A DNA stretch of 32,295 bases from an uncultured Rikenella sp. (GCA_947627885.1 CANQXP010000018.1:1-32295); one strand, 5' to 3'. Shown: positions 7,602-16,058, counted from the stretch's first letter. The notes: generated by a model not told the origin, from the letters alone. Numbers and translations are program-made.

Positions 7602-9440
7602 ATGTCTAACCCGTTTAGTCTCATTCAAAACAACAAAATGACTACAAACGCAGAAGAAACGAAGGCGCAGAAACCTTCGAACGCATCGGTTCCCGTCGAA
7701 TCGTTCAACTGGGAAGCTTTCGAAACCGAAGCCGGCCTCTACGGCGGCGAATCGAAAGAGCAGATCGCCCAGGAGTACGACCAGACCTTGTCCAACATTC
7801 AGGCCGGCGAGGTGATGGAAGGTACCGTTACCTCCATTGACAAACGCGAAGTGCTGGTGAACATCGGCTTCAAATCGGAAGGGGTGATCCCCAGCAGCGA
7901 ATTCCGCTACAATCCGGAACTCAAGGCCGGCGACAAAGTGGAAGTTTATGTGGAATCGGCCGAGGACAAAAAAGGCCAGCTGATCCTTTCGCACAAGAAA
8001 GCACGCCAGCTCCGCTCGTGGGACCGCGTCAACGAAGCGCTTGAGAAAGACGAGATCATCAAGGGCTACATCAAGTGCCGCACCAAGGGCGGTATGATCG
8101 TGGACGTGTTCGGCATCGAGGCCTTCCTGCCGGGTTCGCAGATCGACGTGAAACCTATCCGCGATTACGATATTTACGTGGACAAGACCATGGAATTCAA
8201 GGTGGTGAAGATCAACCAGGAGTTCCGCAACGTGGTCGTGTCGCATAAGGCGCTGATCGAGGCCGAACTCGAACAGCAGAAAAAAGACATCATCGGCAAG
8301 CTCGAAAAAGGCCAGATCCTCGAAGGGACGGTCAAGAACATCACTTCGTACGGGGTATTTATCGACCTCGGCGGCGTGGACGGGCTTATCCATATCACCG
8401 ACCTTTCGTGGGGCCGTGTGAACCATCCGGAAGAGATCGTCCAGCTGGATCAGAAACTGAACGTGGTGATCCTCGATTTCGACGATGCCAAGAAACGTAT
8501 CGCTTTGGGTCTGAAGCAGCTGACCCCGCATCCGTGGGACGCACTGGCCTCGGAAATGAAGGTCGGCGACAAGGTCAAAGGCAAGGTGGTTGTGATGGCC
8601 GACTACGGCGCGTTCATCGAGATCGCTCCGGGGGTCGAAGGGTTGATCCACGTTTCGGAAATGAGCTGGTCGCAGCACCTGCGTTCGGCACAGGACTTCA
8701 TGAAGGTGGGCGACGAAGTGGAGGCGGTTATCCTGACCCTGGATCGCGAAGACCACAAGATGTCGCTGGGGATCAAACAGCTGACCCCGGATCCGTGGGA
8801 AAATATCGAGTCCAAATATCCGGTCGGCTCGCGCCACACGGCACGGGTGCGTAACTTCACCAACTTCGGCGTGTTCGTCGAGCTGGAAGAGGGGGTCGAC
8901 GGCCTGATCCACATCAGCGACCTGAGCTGGACTAAAAAGATCAAACATCCGTCAGAATTCACCCAGATCGACGCTACGATCGACGTCCAGGTGCTGGAGA
9001 TCGACAAGGAGAACCGTCGCCTGAGCTTGGGGCATAAGCAACTTGAGGAAAATCCGTGGGATGTTTACGAAACCATCTACAAGCCGGATTCGATCCACAC
9101 CGGTACCATTACCGAGGTGAATGACAAGGGCGCTGTGGTGACTCTCAATGAAGGAGGGGAAGGCTTCGTACCGGGCCGCGGTTTGGTCAAGGCCGACGGG
9201 ACTACCGCCAAGAACGGAGAGACGCTGGAATTCCGCGTGCTGGAGTTCGGCAAGAACAACCGCAAGATCATCCTCTCGCACACCCGCACTTTCGAAGAGG
9301 CCAAGGCCAAGGAAGATGCCGTGAAAGAGGCTTCGACGCAGGATGCGGTGAAGAAACTCTCTTCGTCGATGGAGAAGACCACGCTGGGGGATATCTCAGG
9401 GCTGGCCGAACTCAAAGCGCAGCTTGAGGGTAAAAATTAG
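7602..9440 (+). CDS. rpsA: 30S ribosomal protein S1
   Basis: A 612-residue protein with six S1 (OB-fold) RNA-binding repeats, beginning near GEVMEGTVTSI, EIIKGYIKCRT, GQILEGTVKNI, GDKVKGKVVVM, GSRHTARVRNF and SIHTGTITEVN. Repeats 3-5 carry the canonical GVFIDL / GLIHISDLSW core. S1 unfolds and docks mRNA on the 30S subunit. Two starts are possible: ATG 7602 lies 12 bases after GGAGGG, and ATG 7638 follows an A-rich stretch and would give a protein beginning MTTNAEETK. I kept 7602 but cannot exclude 7638. Codon choice (GGC, ACC, ATC, GAA, CTG) differs sharply from neighbouring genes and fits very high expression. rnz follows after 9 bases. Confidence 0.96.
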   Translation: MSNPFSLIQNNKMTTNAEETKAQKPSNASVPVESFNWEAFETEAGLYGGESKEQIAQEYDQTLSNIQAGEVMEGTVTSIDKREVLVNIGFKSEGVIPSSEFRYNPELKAGDKVEVYVESAEDKKGQLILSHKKARQLRSWDRVNEALEKDEIIKGYIKCRTKGGMIVDVFGIEAFLPGSQIDVKPIRDYDIYVDKTMEFKVVKINQEFRNVVVSHKALIEAELEQQKKDIIGKLEKGQILEGTVKNITSYGVFIDLGGVDGLIHITDLSWGRVNHPEEIVQLDQKLNVVILDFDDAKKRIALGLKQLTPHPWDALASEMKVGDKVKGKVVVMADYGAFIEIAPGVEGLIHVSEMSWSQHLRSAQDFMKVGDEVEAVILTLDREDHKMSLGIKQLTPDPWENIESKYPVGSRHTARVRNFTNFGVFVELEEGVDGLIHISDLSWTKKIKHPSEFTQIDATIDVQVLEIDKENRRLSLGHKQLEENPWDVYETIYKPDSIHTGTITEVNDKGAVVTLNEGGEGFVPGRGLVKADGTTAKNGETLEFRVLEFGKNNRKIILSHTRTFEEAKAKEDAVKEASTQDAVKKLSSSMEKTTLGDISGLAELKAQLEGKN

Positions 9441-9449
9441 GGCCAACTT

Positions 9450-10394
9450 ATGACCTTCCAGGTTACCATACTGGGATGCAGCTCGGCTCGTCCGACGCTT
9501 TCCAGGCATCATACTGCTCATGTACTGAACGTACATGAGCAGTTTTTTTTGATCGACTGCGGCGAGGGGACGCAGTATCAATTGTCGCGCTACGGGATCA
9601 ATCCGTTGAAGCTCAATGTGATCTTTATCAGTCATCTGCATGGGGATCATGTTTACGGTATTTTTGGGCTACTTTCTACGATGGCGATGATGGGGCGGCA
9701 GCGGGCGCTGGAGATCGTGGCGCCGAAGCCTTTCGGAGATATGCTGAGGAGCCATTTCGCCTTTTTCCAGATCGAACTGCCGTATCCATTGGAAATCAGG
9801 GAGGTGGATGCCAGACTGTCGACCGAGGTGTGGTCGAACCGGACGATGACGGTGACCACCATACCTTTGAGGCATCGGGTGCCGTGCTGCGGGTACCTGT
9901 TCAGGGAGCGGGTGCCAGGCTTGAACGTGCACCGGCATTTGGTGGAGGGGTATGGCCTGGATCCGTTGCAGATTGCGGTTCTCAAACGGGGAGAGGACGC
10001 TGTGCTGGCCAATGGGATGCCGCTTACGGCCGCGGAGGCGACGTACCGACCGTATGAGCCGCGGAGCTATGCTTTTTGCAGCGACACGACGGCGTCGGGG
10101 AAGGTGGCGACTCTTGTCGAAGGGGTGGACTTGCTTTACCATGAAGCGACTTATATGCACGACAATAAGGCGTTGGCCTTGAAAACGGGGCATACTACGG
10201 CTTTGCAGGCGGCGCGGCTGGCGAAAAAAGCGGGGGTGAGGTATTTGCTGCTGGGGCACTATTCTTCGCGGTACAAAGATTTGGAACCTTTGCTGGCGGA
10301 GGCGCAGGCGGAGTTCCCGGACACGGTGCTGGGGCGTGACGGGCTTGGCCTTGCTTTGGAGAAAGACCACTCCTTGAAAATCGGGTCGATTTAG
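9450..10394 (+). CDS. rnz: Ribonuclease Z (tRNA 3'-end processing)
   Basis: A 314-residue metallo-beta-lactamase-fold endonuclease that trims tRNA 3' trailers. The zinc motif HLHGDH is at residues 62-67, after LIDCGEGTQYQLSRYGINP. Further RNase Z signatures are FCSDTT, LLYHEATYMHDN, KTGHTTALQAA and LLLGHYSSRY. The length matches the family (about 305-315). The start lies only 9 bases after the rpsA stop, suggesting read-through from rpsA. A strong terminator-like hairpin plus T-tract sits inside codons 22-34 (see separate entry), which should cut expression unless ribosomes cover it. The codon style is G-rich, unlike rpsA. Confidence 0.96.
   Translation: MTFQVTILGCSSARPTLSRHHTAHVLNVHEQFFLIDCGEGTQYQLSRYGINPLKLNVIFISHLHGDHVYGIFGLLSTMAMMGRQRALEIVAPKPFGDMLRSHFAFFQIELPYPLEIREVDARLSTEVWSNRTMTVTTIPLRHRVPCCGYLFRERVPGLNVHRHLVEGYGLDPLQIAVLKRGEDAVLANGMPLTAAEATYRPYEPRSYAFCSDTTASGKVATLVEGVDLLYHEATYMHDNKALALKTGHTTALQAARLAKKAGVRYLLLGHYSSRYKDLEPLLAEAQAEFPDTVLGRDGLGLALEKDHSLKIGSI
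9513..9550 (+). terminator. Intrinsic-terminator structure inside the rnz coding region
   Basis: ACTGCTCATGTAC (9513-9525) and GTACATGAGCAGT (9531-9543) form a perfect 13-bp stem around TGAAC, with eight consecutive T at 9543-9550. It lies 73 bases after the rpsA stop and 63 bases into rnz. It has every feature of a strong terminator and is probably where most rpsA transcripts end. Confidence 0.75.
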
Positions 10395-10428
10395 TCCGCG
10401 GAGGTGATGTTATTTCCCCCGAATGGTG

Positions 10429-10436
10429 TAATTTTG
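10429..10436 (+). promoter_or_regulatory. guaA promoter, -7 element
   Basis: TAATTTTG fits TAnnTTTG exactly, 21 bases before ATG 10458. The -33 element is weak (T-rich TTATTT around 10410). Its position argues against an earlier guaA start at 10404. Confidence 0.55.
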
Positions 10437-10457
10437 TGGAATCATAAAAAACTTTGT

Positions 10458-11987
10458 ATGCAGGAAAAAATTCTGATACTCGACTTCGGGTCGCAGTACA
10501 CGCAACTGATTGCGCGGCGCGTGCGCGAGCTGAATGTCTATTGCGAGATACACCCGTTCAACCACTATCCGGCGATCGACGCTTCGGTCAAAGGGGTGAT
10601 CTTGTCGGGGAGCCCGTTCTCTGTGCGGGACAAGGAGGCGCCGCAGATCGACCTGTCGGGCATTAAGGGCAAGCTGCCGCTGCTGGGAGTGTGCTACGGG
10701 GCGCAGTACCTGGCGCACCATTTCGGCGGCGAGGTGGCGCCGAGCAATAGCCGGGAGTATGGCCGGGCCATGTTGTCGAAGGTGCAGAAAGAGAATGCTT
10801 TGATCCGGGAACTGAGCGATCCGACACAGGTGTGGATGTCGCATGGTGACACGATCGTGAAGGAGCCGACGGGGTGCGAGATTATTGCGAGCACGGAGGA
10901 TGTGCGGGTGGCGGCGTTCCATATCGCGGGCGAGGATACCTGGGGCATTCAGTTCCACCCGGAGGTGTACCACTCGACGGAGGGGATCAAGTTGCTGAAG
11001 CATTTTGTGGTGGATATTTGCGGCTGCCGTCAGGATTGGACGCCGGCTTCGTATATCGAATCGACGGTGGCGGAGCTGCGGGAACGCCTTGGGGGGGATA
11101 AAGTGGTGCTGGGCCTTTCGGGCGGGGTGGACTCGTCGGTGGCGGCGGTGCTGCTGCACAAGGCTATAGGGAATAACCTGACATGTATCTTCGTGGATAT
11201 GGGGTTGCTGCGGAAGGATGAGTTCAGTTCGGTGTTGGATTCGTACCAGCATATGGGGCTGAATGTGATCGGGGTGGATGCAGGAGACAAGTTCCTGTCT
11301 GATCTCAAAGGGGTGACCGATCCGGAGCAGAAGCGCAAGATCATCGGCCGCGACTTTATCGAGGTGTTCGATGAGGAGGCGCAGAAACTCAAGGATGTGA
11401 AGTGGCTGGCGCAGGGGACGATCTACCCGGACGTGATCGAGTCGGTGTCGGTGAACGGGCCGAGCGTCACGATCAAGTCGCACCACAATGTGGGCGGCCT
11501 GCCGGAGAAGATGAATCTCAAAATAGTCGAACCTCTGCGGCTCCTGTTCAAAGACGAGGTCAGAAGGATTGGGCGGGAGTTAGGGCTTTCTGACTTATTA
11601 CTGGGGCGTCATCCGTTTCCGGGGCCGGGGCTGGGGATTCGTATCTTGGGGGAGGTGACCAAGGAGAAGGTGCGCATTTTGCAGGAGGCGGATGCGATTT
11701 TCATCAACGCTCTTCGGGAGTGGGGCTGGTACGACAAGGTCTGGCAGGCGGGCGTTATGCTGCTGCCGGTGCAGAGCGTGGGGGTGATGGGCGATGAGCG
11801 GACCTACGAGTCGTGCGTGGCGCTGCGCGCGGTGGCTTCGACGGACGGGATGACGGCGGACTGGGTACACCTGCCGTATGAATTGCTGGCAAAGGTGTCG
11901 AACGATATTATCAATAAGGTGCGGGGGATCAACCGGGTAGTGTACGACATTTCGTCGAAACCGCCGGCAACGATTGAGTGGGAGTAA
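10458..11987 (+). CDS. guaA: GMP synthase (glutamine-hydrolysing)
   Basis: A 509-residue enzyme converting XMP to GMP, the last step of guanine nucleotide synthesis. The N-terminal class I glutamine amidotransferase domain has its nucleophile in GVCYGAQ (Cys79) and [11 protein letters not shown] for the His/Glu pair. The ATP pyrophosphatase P-loop is [13 protein letters not shown], and the C-terminal dimerisation domain ends [19 protein letters not shown] 10458 was chosen over the in-frame ATG at 10404 because it matches the family start ([16 protein letters not shown]) and lies just downstream of the -7 box. SPFSVRD replaces the usual GGPxSV, a form I associate with Bacteroidales. A strong hairpin follows the stop. 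Confidence 0.98.
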   Translation: MQEKILILDFGSQYTQLIARRVRELNVYCEIHPFNHYPAIDASVKGVILSGSPFSVRDKEAPQIDLSGIKGKLPLLGVCYGAQYLAHHFGGEVAPSNSREYGRAMLSKVQKENALIRELSDPTQVWMSHGDTIVKEPTGCEIIASTEDVRVAAFHIAGEDTWGIQFHPEVYHSTEGIKLLKHFVVDICGCRQDWTPASYIESTVAELRERLGGDKVVLGLSGGVDSSVAAVLLHKAIGNNLTCIFVDMGLLRKDEFSSVLDSYQHMGLNVIGVDAGDKFLSDLKGVTDPEQKRKIIGRDFIEVFDEEAQKLKDVKWLAQGTIYPDVIESVSVNGPSVTIKSHHNVGGLPEKMNLKIVEPLRLLFKDEVRRIGRELGLSDLLLGRHPFPGPGLGIRILGEVTKEKVRILQEADAIFINALREWGWYDKVWQAGVMLLPVQSVGVMGDERTYESCVALRAVASTDGMTADWVHLPYELLAKVSNDIINKVRGINRVVYDISSKPPATIEWE

Positions 11988-11999
11988 TTCCATATCAAA

Positions 12000-12035
12000 C
12001 GCAGGGGGCCTTCCGTTTACGGAAGGCCCCCTGCG
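12000..12035. terminator. Hairpin between convergent guaA and transglutaminase genes
   Basis: CGCAGGGGGCCTTCCG (12000-12015) and CGGAAGGCCCCCTGCG (12020-12035) form a perfect 16-bp stem with loop TTTA. No long T-tract lies on either side. Its place between converging genes suggests a bidirectional terminator or RNA 3'-end stabiliser. Confidence 0.7.
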
Positions 12036-12059
12036 CATATATATAGGCGGGCAAAAGGA

Positions 12060-12854
12060 TTACTGCCCGTCGATGATCCGGATGTTCACGGGATACATGT
12101 CCGGCAGGGTGCGTATGTTACAGTCGATGAAATCTTTGCCGTGGAACAGCTTGATGACTCCCTGCGGGAACCAGAGCACGGCATTCTGCGGATCGACCGT
12201 AAACCAGCCGTAACCTTTCAGATAGCATTCCGCCCAGGCGTGGGAGCCCTCGACATCGTTTTGCGGCATATAGACGTAGCCGACGGCCATGCGGGTCGGG
12301 ATGCCTTTGTGCCGCATCAGGGCGATAAAGAGGTTGGTGTATTCGCTGCACGTGCCTTTGCGGCGATCGAGGATCGAGTCCACGGGCAAGGTCGTGCAGC
12401 GGCCCGCGTCGAGTTCCATGGCCAGCTGCCGGTCGAACGTAAGGTAATCTTTTGCGAATTCCAGCCCTTTGCGGATCACGTCGATGGCCAGGGTCTCGTC
12501 ACCTGTGAAAAGGGTGTCGGCAATGGCCTTGATGCGCGGACTGTCCGGCCGGATCAATGGGGTCGGTTCGAGATACCGGGCGACGGAGTCGGGCCACACA
12601 TATCCTGGAAGGTAGGGTGCCGTTTTGGTCAGCCCGCGTCGGACGGTATCGGTCACAGGTGGAAAGGCACTGAGTTCGATGCGGATGAGGGTGTCGCTCC
12701 GTTCGAGCACCTTGAGCACCTTCTGCGGATAGGTGCCGGCGGCTTGCAGGTCGATATTGCCCGCACTGATCTGGTACGTCACGGGCCGGACTTGTGCCGG
12801 GAGGGAGATAATACCCGTCAGGGCAGCGGAGAATAGTAAAAGGATTCGTTTCAT
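12060..12854 (-). CDS. Secreted transglutaminase-like protein
   Basis: A 264-residue protein with a signal peptide (MKRILLLFSAALTGIISLPA, then QV). The transglutaminase-like core carries the Cys-His-Asp triad in order: C169 in KGTCSEYTN, H205 in GSHAWAE and D221 in WFTVDPQNA. This subfamily (transglut_core, PF01841) acts as cysteine protease or transamidase on proteins or peptides; the substrate cannot be read from sequence. The N-terminal 100 residues look like beta strands (TLIRIELSAF), as in the Bacteroidota secreted members. It lies downstream of ackA on the same strand but after an ackA terminator. TATTTTAT, about 25 bases before the start, is a possible weak -7 element. Confidence 0.88.
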   Translation of the reverse strand: MKRILLLFSAALTGIISLPAQVRPVTYQISAGNIDLQAAGTYPQKVLKVLERSDTLIRIELSAFPPVTDTVRRGLTKTAPYLPGYVWPDSVARYLEPTPLIRPDSPRIKAIADTLFTGDETLAIDVIRKGLEFAKDYLTFDRQLAMELDAGRCTTLPVDSILDRRKGTCSEYTNLFIALMRHKGIPTRMAVGYVYMPQNDVEGSHAWAECYLKGYGWFTVDPQNAVLWFPQGVIKLFHGKDFIDCNIRTLPDMYPVNIRIIDGQ

Positions 12855-12877
12855 CTGTTCGTTCGAGGATAAATAAA

Positions 12878-12918
12878 ATACCGTTACCGCCCCAATGGAA
12901 CAAGGGGCGTAACGGTAT
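12878..12918 (-). terminator. Intrinsic terminator of ackA
   Basis: Read on the - strand, ATACCGTTACGCCCC pairs with GGGGCGGTAACGGTAT (15 pairs, one bulged base) around a 10-base loop, followed by TTTATTTATCC. It lies 57 bases after the ackA stop. Confidence 0.8.
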
Positions 12919-12975
12919 GATTCAACATGTCCGGCCGTGGATTTCGGAAAGGGGCCGGAGTTAGGTCAAAAAAAG

Positions 12976-14211
12976 TTATTCGGCAGCGGCACTCGTTTCG
13001 GGCCGTTTCCGCAGCAGGCGGAAGGTGTCCGAAGCGATGACCAGCTCCTCGTTGGTGGTGGCCACCACGACTTTGACCGCGGAGTTTGGCGCGGAGATAA
13101 TGGCGTCTTCGCCGTAAGCCTTGTCGTTGGCCTGGTTGTCCAGGTAAACGCCCATGCACTCCAGCCCTTTGCAAACGGTATATCGCAGTTTGGCGACATT
13201 CTCGGCGATACCGCCCGTGAAGACGATCATGTCGGCTCCTTCGAGTTCCGCCATATAGGCCCCGACGAACCGTTTGATCCGGAACATGTACATATCCAGC
13301 GCCAGCTTGGCCCGGTCATTGCCGTTTTCGGCCGCTTCGCGCACGTCGCGCCAGTCGGACGAGATGCCGCTCACCCCCAGCAATCCGGACTGTTTGTTGA
13401 TCAGGTCGGTGGCTTTCTGGGTGTTCAGCCCCTCTTTGTCCATGATCTCCAGCAGCACGCCGGGGTCGATCTCTCCGCTGCGGGTGCCCATCATCAGGCC
13501 GTCCACGGTGGTGAAGCCCATCGAGGTGTCGAACGATTTCCCGTCTTTGATGGCGGTGATCGAAGCCCCGTTGCCGATGTGGCAGGTGATGATCTTGGAG
13601 TGCTCGAAGTCCAGCCCGGTCATTCCGCAGGCTTTCTGCGCCACGTATTTGTGGCTGGTCCCGTGGAACCCGTACCGGCGGATGCGGTCTTCCTCGTAGT
13701 ATTTGTACGGGATGGCGTAGAGGTACGATTCCCGCGGCATGGTCTGGTGGAACGAGGTGTCGAACACGGCCACCTGCGGGATGGTCGGCAGCAGCCGCTC
13801 GATGGACAAGATCCCCTTAAGGTTGGCCGGGTTGTGCAGCGGCGCGAGCTTGAAACAGCTTTCGATCTGCTGCTTGACGGTCGGATTGACGATGGCGCTG
13901 TCGGAGAAGTACTCCCCGCCGTGCGTCACGCGGTGCCCGGCGGCGGAGATCTCGCTCAGGCTCTGGATCACGCCGTGGTGCTCGTCGGTCAGGGCGTCGA
14001 GGATCAGGTTGATCCCGACCGAGTGGTCGGGGATGCTCTGCACGAATTCGTATTTGGGTTTCCCGGTGGGTTTGTGGGTCAGGATGCCGTCGGTCAGGCC
14101 GATGCGTTCCACGAGGCCTTTGGCCAGCAGTTTGTGTTCCGTCTGGCTGGTCATCCGGATCAGCTGGTATTTGATGGACGAACTGCCGCAGTTCAGTACA
14201 AGAATGATCAT
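12976..14211 (-). CDS. ackA: Acetate kinase
   Basis: A 411-residue ASKHA-fold kinase that converts acetyl phosphate and ADP to acetate and ATP, the second step of the Pta-AckA fermentation route. Signatures in order: VLNCGSSSIKYQL at the N-terminus, AAGHRVTHGGEYF, FDTSFHQTM, RRYGFHGTSHKYV, CHIGNGASI, GTRSGEIDPG and FTGGIAENV. The length is slightly above the ~400 of E. coli, with a short Ala/Glu-rich C-terminal extension. The upstream pta gene is on the same strand, but a 333-base gap holding a repeat-like element separates them, so the two may no longer be strictly co-transcribed. A good terminator follows. Confidence 0.98.
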   Translation of the reverse strand: MIILVLNCGSSSIKYQLIRMTSQTEHKLLAKGLVERIGLTDGILTHKPTGKPKYEFVQSIPDHSVGINLILDALTDEHHGVIQSLSEISAAGHRVTHGGEYFSDSAIVNPTVKQQIESCFKLAPLHNPANLKGILSIERLLPTIPQVAVFDTSFHQTMPRESYLYAIPYKYYEEDRIRRYGFHGTSHKYVAQKACGMTGLDFEHSKIITCHIGNGASITAIKDGKSFDTSMGFTTVDGLMMGTRSGEIDPGVLLEIMDKEGLNTQKATDLINKQSGLLGVSGISSDWRDVREAAENGNDRAKLALDMYMFRIKRFVGAYMAELEGADMIVFTGGIAENVAKLRYTVCKGLECMGVYLDNQANDKAYGEDAIISAPNSAVKVVVATTNEELVIASDTFRLLRKRPETSAAAE

Positions 14212-14228
14212 TATTGTTTTATTTATTT

Positions 14229-14521
14229 GTTCGTTTTTTACTACCCCTGTACGGACCTGTTCTCTTTGTGAACAAAGAGAACCAGAAAAACTTTCGAGGA
14301 TGCTAACGCATCCTAAACCTGCCGGGCTCCTTAGCTTGGGCCGGGGACTTTCCGATGTAGCGCGCTAAGGTAATAATTGCATCAAAGCGCGCTCATCGTG
14401 AAAGCCCCGACCCGAACGAACTATGACCGACACGCTTGGATTAGCGAAGCTCTGGAAAGTTCTTTGCGGAGCTTTCTTTCAAGAAAGCGACAGTGCAATG
14501 CGGGTAGACACAAAAACGAAC
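14229..14521. repeat. Hairpin-rich intergenic element with terminal inverted repeats, between pta and ackA (element 2)
   Basis: This fills most of the 333-base pta-ackA gap. The ends are GTTCGTTTTT (14229-14238) and its complement AAAAACGAAC (14512-14521). Internal hairpins: an 11-bp stem GTTCTCTTTGT/ACAAAGAGAAC (14259-14282), AGGATGC-TAAC-GCATCCT (14297-14314), paired AGCGCGCT copies (14359-14366, 14386-14393) and GCTTTCTT-TC-AAGAAAGC (14471-14488). It shares its ends and the first hairpin with the element at 3919-4197. No credible protein frame is present. A non-autonomous mobile element or a structured RNA are both possible. Confidence 0.5.
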
Positions 14522-14544
14522 GATTAAAGAAAAGAAATCGGAAA

Positions 14545-15558
14545 TTATTTGCGTTCGGCCTGTGCCTGGCAAGCCGTGATAGCCACCAAATTGACAATAT
14601 CGCTCACCGAGCAGCCGCGCGAAAGGTCATTGATCGGCGCCGCCATCCCCTGGAGGATCGGCCCGATCGCCTCGGCATCCGCCAGGCGCTGCACCAGTTT
14701 GTAGGCGATGTTCCCCACTTCGAGGGTCGGGAAAACCAGCACGTTGGCCCGTCCGGCGATCTTCGAACCCGGCGCCTTCTTGGCCCCCACGCCCGGCACG
14801 ATGGCCGCGTCGGCCTGCAATTCGCCGTCGATCTTCATGTCCGGCGCCATCTCCTGCGCCATCTTCGTGGCTTCGACCACCTTGTCTACCATCTCGTGTT
14901 TGGCCGACCCTTTAGTCGAGAAGCTCAGCATAGCGATGCGCGGCTCCATACCTACGATGGCCCGCGTCGTTTTTCCCGTCTCCACGGCGATCTGCGCCAG
15001 TTCCGGAGCCGTCGGATTCGGATGCACGGCGCAGTCGGCGAAGATCATCATCCCGTTCTCGCCGTAGTGCTTGTCTTTCAGGAGCATAATGAAAGCCCCC
15101 GACACCACCGAGATCCCCGGCTTGGTCTTGACATACTGGAACGCCGGCCGAAGCACATCCCCCGTCGCATTCCCGGCCCCGGCCACCTCACCGTCGGCGT
15201 CGCCCGCCTTGATCATCATCACCGAGAGGTAGAGCGGATTGAGGATATGCCGCTCCGCTTCTTCGCGGGTCAGCCCTTTCGAGGCGCGAATCTGGAGCAT
15301 CAAGTCCACGTAAGCCTCTTTTTTCGGATGGTTGGCCGGGTCGACGATATAGATATCCCCGTTAATCACATGTTCGAGCCCCCAGTCATCGGCCAGCCCC
15401 TTGAGTTCCTCCGGGTTACCGATCAGGGTGATGTCCGCGATCCCCTGTTCTACGATCTCGTTGGCCGCGCGCATGGTGCGCTCCTCGTTGCCTTCCGGCA
15501 GCACGATCCGCTGTTTGGCCGACCGCGCCTGTTCTCTGATTCTGTCTAATAGTTCCAT
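14545..15558 (-). CDS. pta: Phosphate acetyltransferase
   Basis: A 337-residue PTA_PTB-family enzyme making acetyl phosphate from acetyl-CoA and phosphate, in the short form lacking the N-terminal regulatory domains of E. coli Pta. Signatures: RIVLPEGNEERT near the start, LYLSVMMIKAGDADGEVAGA, GDVLRPAFQ, DCAVHPNPTAPELAQIA, and GSKIAGRANVLVFPTLEVGN near the end. ATG 15558 was chosen because homology begins there; the longer frame to 15936 reads through crcB in another phase. The start shares one base with the crcB stop (TAATG), indicating translational coupling. ackA lies downstream beyond the intergenic element. Confidence 0.97.
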   Translation of the reverse strand: MELLDRIREQARSAKQRIVLPEGNEERTMRAANEIVEQGIADITLIGNPEELKGLADDWGLEHVINGDIYIVDPANHPKKEAYVDLMLQIRASKGLTREEAERHILNPLYLSVMMIKAGDADGEVAGAGNATGDVLRPAFQYVKTKPGISVVSGAFIMLLKDKHYGENGMMIFADCAVHPNPTAPELAQIAVETGKTTRAIVGMEPRIAMLSFSTKGSAKHEMVDKVVEATKMAQEMAPDMKIDGELQADAAIVPGVGAKKAPGSKIAGRANVLVFPTLEVGNIAYKLVQRLADAEAIGPILQGMAAPINDLSRGCSVSDIVNLVAITACQAQAERK

Positions 15559-15938
15559 TATCTGGTAGTTTTTATTGTCATTCCTAAGAAAGCCGCTCCG
15601 ATGCACAGCACGAGGCTCGCACCGATATAGAGCAAGGCCGTGGAGGTGTGCCCGTCGCGCAGGAGCCGCACGCTTTCGAGCGAAAAGGCGGAGAAAGTGG
15701 TGAATCCCCCGCAGAACCCCACCACGCTCAGCAGGTGCTGCGCCGATCCCTGTTCCGCATACCGCATGAGCATCCCGATCAGCAGTGATCCTGCCACATT
15801 GACAGCCAACGTAGCGACGGGAAAGCGCATCCCCCCTTCCCGCAAGGAAGCAAGCGCGGCGATTCCGACCCCCACGCCATAACGCAATACAGACCCGGCG
15901 AAGCCGCCGAGCCCCACCCACAGCAGGTTGCTCCACAT
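15558..15938 (-). CDS. crcB: Fluoride ion exporter CrcB/FluC
   Basis: A 126-residue inner-membrane protein of the dimeric fluoride channel family, which lets fluoride leak out of the cell. Four hydrophobic segments are visible. Family motifs are GGFAGSVLRYGVG at the N-terminus, LAVNVAGSLLIG (with the pore Asn), and GFCGGFTTFSAFSLE, which carries the phenylalanine-lined pore and the central sodium site. It is the first gene of a - strand unit with pta, and its TAA overlaps the pta ATG by one base. A promoter lies just upstream. I looked for a fluoride riboswitch in the short leader and saw none; the leader looks too short. Confidence 0.95.
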   Translation of the reverse strand: MWSNLLWVGLGGFAGSVLRYGVGVGIAALASLREGGMRFPVATLAVNVAGSLLIGMLMRYAEQGSAQHLLSVVGFCGGFTTFSAFSLESVRLLRDGHTSTALLYIGASLVLCIGAAFLGMTIKTTR

Positions 15939-15963
15939 ATTTCTATGGCTTTTTTGGTGCTAA

Positions 15964-15995
15964 CAAAGGTACTGTTTTCCACCCTAATTTCACAA
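15964..15995 (-). promoter_or_regulatory. Promoter of crcB-pta
   Basis: On the - strand, TTG (15995-15993) precedes a perfect TACCTTTG (15971-15964) by 21 bases. The leader to the crcB start is only about 20 bases. Confidence 0.7.
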
Positions 15996-16018
15996 GGTAT
16001 ATTCCGGTAATTAATTCG

Positions 16019-16026
16019 TACCTTCG
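16019..16026 (+). promoter_or_regulatory. Possible -7 element for the deoxyhypusine-synthase-like gene
   Basis: TACCTTCG is one base off TAnnTTTG and sits 32 bases before the ATG, divergent from the crcB promoter. No clear -33 element is seen. Confidence 0.4.
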
Positions 16027-16058
16027 TCCCCGGTATTACAACATAAATCCCGTTAAAA

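Noticed and set aside
10404-10457. Upstream extension of guaA
   Set aside because: The added residues match no GMP synthase start, and the segment contains the -7 promoter element.
14377-15549. Open frame of about 390 codons on the + strand opposite pta
   Set aside because: Antisense shadow of pta, rich in His and Arg, beginning within the repeat element.
15559-15936. N-terminal extension of pta
   Set aside because: The frame reads through crcB out of phase; the extension is Arg/Cys-rich without similarity to Pta.
15939-16058. Fluoride riboswitch ahead of crcB
   Set aside because: The leader between the predicted promoter and the crcB start is only about 20 bases, and I find no motif of the crcB riboswitch class on that strand.
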